A stretch of 64,000 nucleotides of DNA from Burkholderiaceae bacterium. GTDB taxonomy: Bacteria; Pseudomonadota; Gammaproteobacteria; Burkholderiales; Burkholderiaceae. Below the pieces are notes generated by a model. It worked only from the letters and a program-made list of their open reading frames with translations, had not been told where the DNA came from and searched no databases. The stretch lies in contig CANFWB010000002.1 in the NCBI GenBank assembly GCA_947450605.1, positions 21,564-85,563 on the forward strand, given 5' to 3'. Below, in pieces: positions 28,828-37,212 of the stretch (position 1 is the first letter of the stretch; every line of letters starts with the position of its first letter). The translations under genes were made by a program, and so were the position numbers.

Positions 28828-29660
28828 TGATACGCCTTTGCTATTAGCGCCTTAAGACTTGCATTAATCTCAGTTGGGCATTCTATTGGGGTTAAGTGTC
28901 TTGCTTTGGGGATAATTTCTAGAGAAGAGTTTTTGATGTTCTCATGCATATAGTGAGCCATTTCGACTGGGGTTGCATAATCTTCTTCACCTACAATAAT
29001 TGCCGTAGGTAAATTCAAATCTTGAAGTGAGCCCCTGACATCAAATGCCCCCAGCATAGTGCAGGTTTCCTGAAAACACTGGACATTATTCGCCAAGAAA
29101 GTTTCAACTAGTTGCGATACCTCCTCGGGGTGCTTGTCGATAAAGGATTCTGAAAACCATCGGGTTTTTTGGAAGTCTATTAATGCTGCAAGCCCTTCAT
29201 TAATAGCCTTAGCGGCTCTTTCTGCCCATTTCTGCGGCGCATCATTTCCATACCATGCGGTGGTATCTATCAAGCCCAAGCCTTTAGCCCGCTGTGGGTA
29301 GTTAATTGCAAATGCAAGTGATACTGAACCCCCCATGGATGCACCAACAATGACGGCATCATCCCATCCCAGATGGTTTAAAACATCCTCTAGGTCGCTT
29401 GCAAAAAGCTCAATACTGTATTTTGTGATTGATTTGCTTGAGTTGCCATGTCCACGACAGTCAACAGTTAGTACATTTGCGCATTCCACTAATGCAGGGA
29501 TATTTTTTCTCCAGAAAATACCATCCATGGCAAGACTGTGAATGAGTACCAGGCGTCTATTGGGCATTTCGCTTGAGTTATGCAGGGTAAATGAAATTGA
29601 CTCCCCATCCCTTGTCCTGACTGCCCCCTTAATGATTGATTTGCCGCTTATGTCTGACAT
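28824..29660 (-). CDS. Alpha/beta hydrolase (3-oxoadipate enol-lactonase-like)
   Basis: VLIHSLAMDGIFW, DCRGHGNS, VGASMGGSVSL, ARHLTPIECP; 4-nt overlap with CoxG-like gene. Confidence 0.88.
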   Translation of the reverse strand: MSDISGKSIIKGAVRTRDGESISFTLHNSSEMPNRRLVLIHSLAMDGIFWRKNIPALVECANVLTVDCRGHGNSSKSITKYSIELFASDLEDVLNHLGWDDAVIVGASMGGSVSLAFAINYPQRAKGLGLIDTTAWYGNDAPQKWAERAAKAINEGLAALIDFQKTRWFSESFIDKHPEEVSQLVETFLANNVQCFQETCTMLGAFDVRGSLQDLNLPTAIIVGEEDYATPVEMAHYMHENIKNSSLEIIPKARHLTPIECPTEINASLKALIAKAYQ

Positions 29661-29847
29661 TTATACCCTCACGATTTGCTGCCTGTATCCGTATATTTAA
29701 CCGTATTTTTTTTGCTAGCAGAGTCAATTTAAAGGCTAATTTATATGAGCGCCACTCAATTTAATTCATGCTCGATCTCAAAATAATCATTTGATAGTCT
29801 TTGATTCGAACTGAATAATCATCCATATTCTTAAGGAGGGGGTGGCG

Positions 29848-30213
29848 ATGACCGATATCTTTGTGGCACGTTCCGATGAGCTTGAGGAAGGTGGGCGAGT
29901 GTTTGTTTCTTGTGATGTTGGAGATATCGGGGTTTTAAGGGTGAAGGGAAAATTACATGCTTTCTTGAATGTCTGTCCTCATCAGGGCGGGCCAGTTTGC
30001 TCGGGGATGCTTATTCACAGGGTGGAAGAGATCATTGCCGAGGACAAAACCTTTCAAGGCATGCGTTTTAATGAAAACGATATTAATGTTGTCTGCCCTT
30101 GGCATGGGTGGGAGTTTAACGTCGAAACAGGCAGGTGTGCTGGCGATGGGAAATGGAGCCTAAGGAGATTTAAGGTAGCCGAGAAAAATGGAGATATTCA
30201 TGTCACTGTCTAA
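29848..30213 (+). CDS. Rieske [2Fe-2S] ferredoxin-like protein
   Basis: CPHQGGP and CPWHGWEF Rieske ligand motifs; ATG 29848 after strong SD. Confidence 0.92.
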   Translation: MTDIFVARSDELEEGGRVFVSCDVGDIGVLRVKGKLHAFLNVCPHQGGPVCSGMLIHRVEEIIAEDKTFQGMRFNENDINVVCPWHGWEFNVETGRCAGDGKWSLRRFKVAEKNGDIHVTV

Positions 30214-30553
30214 TATGTGCGAACCGGTGGCCGAAGTCCTTAATGTAGGTACCGTATCCCATCTTGTGGATGAGGTCAAGAACTCTGCAGGCGAGCTCGC
30301 AAAATCAATTCAAGAGCTACTTGCCTCCAATTTAGGTGGGGAATTGCAGAGCGCCGATTTCCATGAACTCATGGATGCCTTGCTTCAGTTTTACGGGTAT
30401 CAATTCGACCAAGGTGCCCCTACTACTGTCTTAGGTACCAGTAGCGTAGCAACCGCAACCGCTGTCTTGGTGACTGCTTCAGGGCTACTGAAATCTAGAA
30501 ATCTTGAAATATTTGAGCTGGGAATGTGGCAATCCTGGTCTGGAACTCGTTAA
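30188..30553 (+). CDS. Hypothetical protein (up to 121 aa) between Rieske and amidohydrolase genes
   Basis: Uninterrupted ORF overlapping the Rieske gene end (ATGs at 30188, 30200, 30215) and 6 nt before the next gene. Confidence 0.7.
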   Translation: MEIFMSLSNMCEPVAEVLNVGTVSHLVDEVKNSAGELAKSIQELLASNLGGELQSADFHELMDALLQFYGYQFDQGAPTTVLGTSSVATATAVLVTASGLLKSRNLEIFELGMWQSWSGTR

Positions 30554-30559
30554 AAAGGA

Positions 30560-31783
30560 TTGACCATGGAATTTCGCTCTAGCAGTCCCGAATTTAATTA
30601 CACCATTAATGGTTTCCATACTGGTGAGCATCTTGCAAACGCACGTAAGCAGGCCGATGAAAGAGGGCTCGACGATGTTCTCATTGTTGACGTAGATTGT
30701 CATCATTATGAAACAGACAATTTTGCCGAAATCTTAGAATATATTGAGGATCCCGTTATTAAACAGGTAGCCATCAATACCTTCGCCTATAAAGGTGCAT
30801 CTGCCGTATTGTTTGACCAGCCAGGATATCAAGATATAGGTGGCAGAGTGCCTCGATATCAAGAACGCAAAAAGGAAGTGATTAATGAGACCGGGCATCC
30901 ACGTGAGGTTGAGCAAACTCTACGCTGGATGAACGCAATGAGTGTTGATTATGCTTGTATTTTTCCAACGCCAATGCTTTTTATGGGGCTACACCCACAA
31001 CATGATGTAGAGGTCGCTCTGGCCCGAGCATATAACCGCTGGCTTACTGAAAAGGTTTTGCCCTCTAATCCCAGAATTAGATCAATGCTATATCTACCCT
31101 TTAATGATCCCGAAGCAACGTATCAAATGGTCAAAGAGTATGCAGGAAAGCCTGGCGTTATTGGCTTTATGGTTGTATCCACACGGTATAAGCCAGTCTA
31201 TGACAACGCATTTATGAAGACATATGCATTATTAGAAGAAATGAATATGCCGCTTTCATTCCATGCGTCTTACCACTGGAATGATCAGTTGATTTCGATG
31301 ACAAATCGTTTTATTACTGCTCATGCTCTTGGTTTTACTTTCTTCAATGCGGTACATTGCGCTAATTGGGTGGTAAATGGACTGCCAGAGCGCTTTCCAA
31401 AATTAAAAGTGATATGGATTGAGTCTGGATTGGCTTGGATTCCTTGGCTGATGCAGCGTCTTGATAACGACTATCGTATGCGCACATCTGAGGCCCCGGC
31501 ATTAAAGAAATTGCCGAGTGAATATATGCGGGAGATGTATTACACCACCCAGCCCATGGAAATGGTAAATAATCGAGAGGCCCTAGAGCTGACTTTTAAG
31601 ATGATTAACGCAGATACCCAGCTTCTATATTCATCGGATTATCCGCATTGGGATATGGACCTACCAAGCACTATTTGGGACTTGCCGTTTTTATCAGAAC
31701 AGTCAAAGAGAAACATCTTGGGGTTAAATGCCAAGAGAATATTTAATCTTGATGTGACAACAACGTTGTCAAAGAAAAGTTAA
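30560..31783 (+). CDS. Amidohydrolase-family (PF04909-type, ACMSD-like) metal-dependent hydrolase/decarboxylase
   Basis: VDVDCHHYE, LSFHASYHW, IWIESGLAWIPWLMQRLD, LYSSDYPHWDMD. Confidence 0.88.
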   Translation: MTMEFRSSSPEFNYTINGFHTGEHLANARKQADERGLDDVLIVDVDCHHYETDNFAEILEYIEDPVIKQVAINTFAYKGASAVLFDQPGYQDIGGRVPRYQERKKEVINETGHPREVEQTLRWMNAMSVDYACIFPTPMLFMGLHPQHDVEVALARAYNRWLTEKVLPSNPRIRSMLYLPFNDPEATYQMVKEYAGKPGVIGFMVVSTRYKPVYDNAFMKTYALLEEMNMPLSFHASYHWNDQLISMTNRFITAHALGFTFFNAVHCANWVVNGLPERFPKLKVIWIESGLAWIPWLMQRLDNDYRMRTSEAPALKKLPSEYMREMYYTTQPMEMVNNREALELTFKMINADTQLLYSSDYPHWDMDLPSTIWDLPFLSEQSKRNILGLNAKRIFNLDVTTTLSKKS

Positions 31784-31802
31784 TAGTCTAGGCCCATATC
31801 TC

Positions 31803-33278
31803 ATGTCAACACTTCAACAGTTTCAGATGTACATTGACGGTCACTTTGTCCCGTCAGTAACTGGCGCGCAGTTTGAGAGTCTTAATCCAGCAACTGGCAA
31901 ACCGTGGGCCTCAGTTCCGGAGGCTGGAATTGATGATGTAAATGCAGCAGTCAGCGCCGCAAGAAATGCTTTTGACACAGGGTCATGGGGAAAGTTGACC
32001 GGGACAGAAAGAGCGCGCTTACTAAGAAAGCTTGGAGATATTATTGCCAGGGATGCCGAATTATTAGCCAGTTGTGAATCCAAGGATAACGGCAAACTCT
32101 ATCGTGAAATGCTGGGACAGTGGAAATATATTCCTGAATGGTTTTATTACTATGCAGGAATGGCTGATAAGCTGCAGGGTGATACCATCCCATCGGATCG
32201 TAACAACTTCTTTATCTATACTCGCCGTGAACCCATAGGTGTTGTAGCTGCAATTACTGCATGGAATTCTCCTGGCCTCTTGCTGACTTTTAAGTTGGCG
32301 CCGGGATTAGCGGCAGGATGTACGTTTGTTGTTAAACCATCAGAACATGCCCCCGTATCCACTATTGAGTTAGCCAAAAGATTTGATGAGGCAGGATTTC
32401 CTCCTGGTGTGTTTAATGTGATTACCGGAGCAGGTCTCCCTGGTGCGGCTCTCGTAGATCATCCTGGGATTGATAAGGTTGCCTTTACTGGGGCGACCCA
32501 AACCGGTAAAAAAATAGCAGCATCAGCTGCTAGGAATTTAACGAGGGTGTCTCTGGAGTTAGGTGGTAAATCACCCAATATTGTTTTCGATGATGCCGAT
32601 CTAGATGTCGCAGCTAATGGAGCTATCGCCGGCATCTTTGGCGCAACAGGTCAAACTTGCATGGCGGGATCGCGGTTATTAGTGCATGAAAAAATTCACG
32701 ATGCATTAATGGATCGAATTCTTGCTAGAACTGCTCAGATCAAAATGGGTGACCCATTAGATGCTGATACTGAAATGGGCCCAGTTGCTAATGCCCCGCA
32801 GCTGGAAAAGGTGTTGGAATATATTGCAGTGGGTCTGCAGGATGGTGCCAATTTGGCCGCAGGTGGTAAGCAGGACGAGAAGTTAGGTCCTATGTTCGTC
32901 ATGCCGACGATATTTACTGGTGTGACTAATCAAATGCGGATTGCCCAAGAAGAGGTTTTTGGGCCAATATTGAGTGTGATTAAGTTTAAGGATGAAGACG
33001 AAGCTATTGCAATAGCTAATGACACACGATTTGGCTTGGCAGCAGCAGTCTGGACACAAAATATTCATCGTGCCCACCGAGTGGCGCATCAACTGAGGGC
33101 GGGTACCGTCTGGATTAATGCTTATCGTGTTGTATCTTTTCTCACGCCATTTGGCGGCTTTAAGGAAAGCGGCCTTGGTCGTGAGAATGGAATGGATAGC
33201 ATACGTGAATACACGGAAACTAAGTCAGTATATGTTGAGTTAACGGGCAAGCCTAGAGACCCATTTACTCTGGGTTGA
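31803..33278 (+). CDS. NAD(P)-dependent aldehyde dehydrogenase
   Basis: AITAWNSPGLL, VSLELGGKSPNIVFDDADLD, GQTCMAGSRL, PFGGFKESGLGRENG. Confidence 0.95.
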   Translation: MSTLQQFQMYIDGHFVPSVTGAQFESLNPATGKPWASVPEAGIDDVNAAVSAARNAFDTGSWGKLTGTERARLLRKLGDIIARDAELLASCESKDNGKLYREMLGQWKYIPEWFYYYAGMADKLQGDTIPSDRNNFFIYTRREPIGVVAAITAWNSPGLLLTFKLAPGLAAGCTFVVKPSEHAPVSTIELAKRFDEAGFPPGVFNVITGAGLPGAALVDHPGIDKVAFTGATQTGKKIAASAARNLTRVSLELGGKSPNIVFDDADLDVAANGAIAGIFGATGQTCMAGSRLLVHEKIHDALMDRILARTAQIKMGDPLDADTEMGPVANAPQLEKVLEYIAVGLQDGANLAAGGKQDEKLGPMFVMPTIFTGVTNQMRIAQEEVFGPILSVIKFKDEDEAIAIANDTRFGLAAAVWTQNIHRAHRVAHQLRAGTVWINAYRVVSFLTPFGGFKESGLGRENGMDSIREYTETKSVYVELTGKPRDPFTLG

Positions 33279-33284
33279 TATCAA

Positions 33285-34193
33285 ATGAGAATGGGGATCA
33301 ATTTTTCAAGAATCAGGGGTGCACCCATGACTGCGGGTGCCAAATCAATTTTTCTGATTCTATCGCCCATTATTTTTTTAGTGATGGGTTGGTATACCTA
33401 TCATCAACTGATACCCATGATGGATGAAAAGATTTATGGTGCCTTCTATGGCGGGATGACGGCCGCTTTGGCAACGGCATTAGGAGCCACACCAGTATTA
33501 TTTTCTCAGCAATATAGCCAGAAGACCTACACCATACTTCTTGGATTTGGTGCTGGAGTGATGTTGGCGGCCTGCTCATTTTCCTTAATTATCCCTGGTT
33601 TGCAGCTTGCTAGGACGGGAGGATTGGGCTCATTCAATTCGGCCGTAGTAGTTGGTAGTGGCATCGTACTGGGTGCTCTGTTAATGCTATTTATGGATCG
33701 CTACATTCCTCATGAGCATTTTGATAAGGGTCGTGAGGGGCCAGATTCTGCGGCATTTAAGAGGGTCTGGTTATTTGTAATTGCAATCACCTTACATAAT
33801 CTGCCTGAAGGCCTATCAATAGGGTTAGCCTTTGCTGGCGCTAATTTTATGTCTGCACAAGCTTTAGCAATGGGTATTTCAATACAGGATATTCCGGAGG
33901 GGATGGTAGTTGCTGTGGCATTGAGGGCTATCGGCTATAGCCGCGTTGGCTCATTTAGTTTGAGTGTGCTATCGGGCTTAGTCGAGCCATTTGCAGCATT
34001 GTTGGGTATCTTGCTGGTTGGTTTTAACCCTGCATTGCTGCCAATAGGGCTTGGTTTTGCTGCAGGAGCAATGCTGTTTGTCATTAGCCATGAAATTATT
34101 CCTGAATCTCACAGGGGTGGCCGTGAACGCTATGCAACTACTGGGCTTGTCGTAGGTTTTGTGTTGATGATGTTTCTTGATACAACAGTTTGA
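33285..34193 (+). CDS. ZIP-family metal transporter
   Basis: Eight-TM pattern with HNLPEGLSIG and SIQDIPEGMVVA motifs. Confidence 0.92.
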   Translation: MRMGINFSRIRGAPMTAGAKSIFLILSPIIFLVMGWYTYHQLIPMMDEKIYGAFYGGMTAALATALGATPVLFSQQYSQKTYTILLGFGAGVMLAACSFSLIIPGLQLARTGGLGSFNSAVVVGSGIVLGALLMLFMDRYIPHEHFDKGREGPDSAAFKRVWLFVIAITLHNLPEGLSIGLAFAGANFMSAQALAMGISIQDIPEGMVVAVALRAIGYSRVGSFSLSVLSGLVEPFAALLGILLVGFNPALLPIGLGFAAGAMLFVISHEIIPESHRGGRERYATTGLVVGFVLMMFLDTTV

Positions 34194-34199
34194 GGAGTC

Positions 34200-34304
34200 A
34201 TGATGACCATTCCAAAAATATCTCGCAAGGCTTGCAGAATTTCTGTTGGCTTGCTGATTAATATCACTGCGGTAGCTATTATTATCCAGTCTGCCCTGCA
34301 TTAA
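34200..34304 (+). CDS. Possible 34-aa single-TM microprotein
   Basis: MMTIPKISRKACRISVGLLINITAVAIIIQSALH*, SD-like gaggag 6 nt after the ZIP stop; below ORF-track size cut-off. Confidence 0.4.
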   Translation: MMTIPKISRKACRISVGLLINITAVAIIIQSALH

Positions 34305-35233
34305 AACGATGCCGTGCTAACTCCAGTGTGAGATCTTGCGCTAACCCCAATACTTTCTTTAAGCCATGACTTAAAGGCTTGTGTTTTCTTCGTTTCTGCC
34401 GCGCCTTTTGGGGAAACTAAATAGTAGTTATTGAGAGAGGGGGCTCTAATCGAGAGCGGCTCTACCAAATTTCCTTTGATAAGATCATCTTCGACAACGG
34501 TGGATCGGCCCAAGGCAACCCCCAATCCCGCAATTGCCGCATGAAGTGATGTCACTAAATAATCACAGTTAATTGCCGATTGAAATTCTATAGGTTCCTC
34601 TTGAGCAAAACTCATCCAGTTAGCCCATTCATCGTTTACTACAGGCGATATCGTTCTGATCACTGTGAACTTTGATAAATCAGAAGGATTTATCAGGCTT
34701 GAATTTCCAGCCAAAAGCTCTGGACTGCAAACGGGGAATACCTCTTCTTTGCCGAGTGATTCTGCGTCCAGGCCAATCCAGTTTCCATTTCCGTGCCAAA
34801 TGGCTACATCAAAGTGATGCATTAAGCTGGATTGTAGAATTTGCATTGTTTTGATGCGCAACTTTATTTCAGGATGCATTTTTTGAAATTCATGTAGACG
34901 AGGCAACAATTGCTTGATGGCAAACATGCCTAGGCACTCAATCGTTAAAACATCCTTATTGTTTTGATCTGCTAAGCGCTCAGTAGCGGTAGATAAATTG
35001 AGTATTGCCTCACGAGCAATGGTGAGGTATTCAGCTCCCGCCTTGGTCAGGGCAAGATTATTAGATTGACGAGTAAATAGCTTGTGATTAAGTAGTGACT
35101 CAAGATTTTTAATTTGGTGGCTAATAGCAGTTTGTGTGAGATGCAGCTCATGCGCTGCTTTAGTGAAGCTCAGTGTTCGTGCGGCAGCCTCAAAAGATAA
35201 GAGGCTGGTCATTGAAGGTAATCTTGTTCTCAT
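34301..35233 (-). CDS. LysR-family transcriptional regulator (GcvA-like)
   Basis: SLLSFEAAARTLSFTKAAHELHLTQTAISHQIKNLE HTH; ATG at 35233 preferred over 35347. Confidence 0.93.
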   Translation of the reverse strand: MRTRLPSMTSLLSFEAAARTLSFTKAAHELHLTQTAISHQIKNLESLLNHKLFTRQSNNLALTKAGAEYLTIAREAILNLSTATERLADQNNKDVLTIECLGMFAIKQLLPRLHEFQKMHPEIKLRIKTMQILQSSLMHHFDVAIWHGNGNWIGLDAESLGKEEVFPVCSPELLAGNSSLINPSDLSKFTVIRTISPVVNDEWANWMSFAQEEPIEFQSAINCDYLVTSLHAAIAGLGVALGRSTVVEDDLIKGNLVEPLSIRAPSLNNYYLVSPKGAAETKKTQAFKSWLKESIGVSARSHTGVSTASF

Positions 35234-35362
35234 TTGTGTATTGCTCGGTGTACCTGGGTTATCCAATGAAGATATTTCATTTTGTGATGCAATTAATTCA
35301 TACTTAAATCTGTTAATTTTTTGTTGCCCACATGGTTTAATTACCAAATGCTAGACGTAATA

Positions 35363-35376
35363 TTGATCTAGATCAA
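35363..35376. promoter_or_regulatory. Perfect FNR/Anr-type box
   Basis: TTGATCTAGATCAA, 14-bp perfect palindrome matching TTGAT-N4-ATCAA, in the LysR/Bug divergent intergenic region. Confidence 0.7.
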
Positions 35377-35393
35377 ATATACCTGGAGTTATT

Positions 35394-36422
35394 ATGTACC
35401 AAGCTCTTAAAGCTTTTCATTTTCCCTCTTCCAATTTAGCAAAAATCCTTTTTTGTTTTATAGTCCCAGCATTAACTTATGCTGCAGTTGCACAAGATAG
35501 GGGGCAGTACCCTAATCAGCCCGTCAAAATAATTGCCCCGTTTGCGCCCGGCGGTCCAACAGATGGCATAGCAAGAAAATTGGCGAATGGCTTGACACTT
35601 GTCACGGGCAAGACTTTCGTTGTTGAAAATAAACCTGGTGCCCAGGCCATTTTAGGAACTGTCTTCGTTAAGGATGCAAAGCCAGACGGATATACGCTAC
35701 TTTTGAATGAAACGACCGGAGTGTTTGCAATTAATCCTGCAATTACTAATCCACCTCCATTTGATTCAAATAAAGATTTCACTCCAATTAGTTTAATTGC
35801 CTCGGGCCCCATTTTTTTGCTGGTGAATAGTGCCTTACCAGTCAAGAATTTAAATGAGTTGATTGAGCTATCAAAAAAAAATCCTGGCGGACTTTCTTAT
35901 GGCTCCGCTGGAGGAATGGGGCAGTTCCCAACCCACGTTAGCCCTGAATTATTCAAGATGAAATATGGCTTTGTTGCAAGAAATATACCCTATCGTGGCG
36001 CTGGATTGGCTCTGATTGATCTTGCCGCTGGAAGGGTAGACTTTGCAATGTCAACAGGCTTAGTTGCAGCTCAGCCATTTTTAGATTCTGGCAAAGTCAG
36101 AGCAATCGCCGTCACTGGCAAGCAGCGTCTTGCTAATATGCCAACAGTCCCTACTTTTTTGGAGCTTGGCTACCCATTGCCAGAGCTAGATGAGGGCGTT
36201 ATGTTTGCCTTGTTTGGTCCTGCAAATTTACCCCCCGATATTGTTGAATATCTTTCAACTGCAACAGTAAAGGCATTTCATACTTCAGAAATGTCTGAGG
36301 GGTTAAAAACCCTTGGTTTATCTACTGCAAAAAATCCAGGGCCTAAGCCCCACGGCCAAATGATGAAAACTGAAATCACTACATGGACGCCGATTGCTAA
36401 AAAAATGAACCTCACTGAATGA
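35394..36422 (+). CDS. Bug/TctC-family receptor
   Basis: YPNQPVKIIAPFAPGGPTDGIAR, NKPGAQAILGT, PDGYTL. Confidence 0.95.
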   Translation: MYQALKAFHFPSSNLAKILFCFIVPALTYAAVAQDRGQYPNQPVKIIAPFAPGGPTDGIARKLANGLTLVTGKTFVVENKPGAQAILGTVFVKDAKPDGYTLLLNETTGVFAINPAITNPPPFDSNKDFTPISLIASGPIFLLVNSALPVKNLNELIELSKKNPGGLSYGSAGGMGQFPTHVSPELFKMKYGFVARNIPYRGAGLALIDLAAGRVDFAMSTGLVAAQPFLDSGKVRAIAVTGKQRLANMPTVPTFLELGYPLPELDEGVMFALFGPANLPPDIVEYLSTATVKAFHTSEMSEGLKTLGLSTAKNPGPKPHGQMMKTEITTWTPIAKKMNLTE

Positions 36423-36459
36423 TATTGATTAATTCTTTTGGAATTTCTGGATAAATCTG

Positions 36460-37203
36460 ATGAAACCAAATGCATGCTCCGAAATGGAATGGGCTACAAG
36501 GGTAGAGTTGGCTGCATGTTATCGATTGATGGCGCATTTTGGTGTTAGTGATCTCACCTATAACCATTTATCCGCAAGAGTCCCAGATGCAGCTCATCTT
36601 CTATTGGTAAAGCCTAGTAATTTTATGTTCGATGAAGTCACTGCTTCATCTTTGCTGAAGTTTGATTTTGAGGGCAATCCATATCAAGACAGTCCGCCCA
36701 GTAAAGGTGGAGCACACGTAATTCATGCTGGGGTATTGCAGGCTAGACCAGATTTAAATACCGTGTTTCATACGCACACTACAGCAAATGTAGGAGTGTC
36801 TGCTCAAAAACATGGACTGTTGATGATCAGTCAGCATGCCATGGGGTTTTACGATCGAATTGCCTACCATGATTTTGGGGGATTTGAATTTAACCTCGAT
36901 CAAAGGGCGCCTTTATTAGAAAGTCTTGGCAATAAAAACTACTTAATTTTAAGGAATCATGGTGTGCTGGTTTGCGGGAAAAATTTGCCACAAACTTTTG
37001 TTGATCATCATTATTTAGAAATGGCATGTCGCGCACAAATTGCTGCTCTATCTAGCGGTACAGAGGTTACTCTAATCGATGAAAAAGTCTGCAAGCGAGC
37101 GGCAGAGCAATACCAAACGATTGACCCAAAACAGGCGGGTGGAAAAGATTGGCCATCATGTCTTCGTTTATTAGAGCGCTTATACCCAACGTACAGAGAC
37201 TGA
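36460..37203 (+). CDS. Class II aldolase/adducin-family protein
   Basis: LTYNHLSARVPD, VFHTHTTANVGVSAQ, ILRNHGVLVCG. Confidence 0.92.
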   Translation: MKPNACSEMEWATRVELAACYRLMAHFGVSDLTYNHLSARVPDAAHLLLVKPSNFMFDEVTASSLLKFDFEGNPYQDSPPSKGGAHVIHAGVLQARPDLNTVFHTHTTANVGVSAQKHGLLMISQHAMGFYDRIAYHDFGGFEFNLDQRAPLLESLGNKNYLILRNHGVLVCGKNLPQTFVDHHYLEMACRAQIAALSSGTEVTLIDEKVCKRAAEQYQTIDPKQAGGKDWPSCLRLLERLYPTYRD

Positions 37204-37212
37204 ATTTTTAAT

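Noticed and set aside
30560-33278. Complete 2-aminophenol/3-hydroxyanthranilate meta-cleavage pathway
   Set aside because: Family-level matches exist for three steps, but no ring-cleavage dioxygenase, oxalocrotonate decarboxylase or hydratase set was found in the window.
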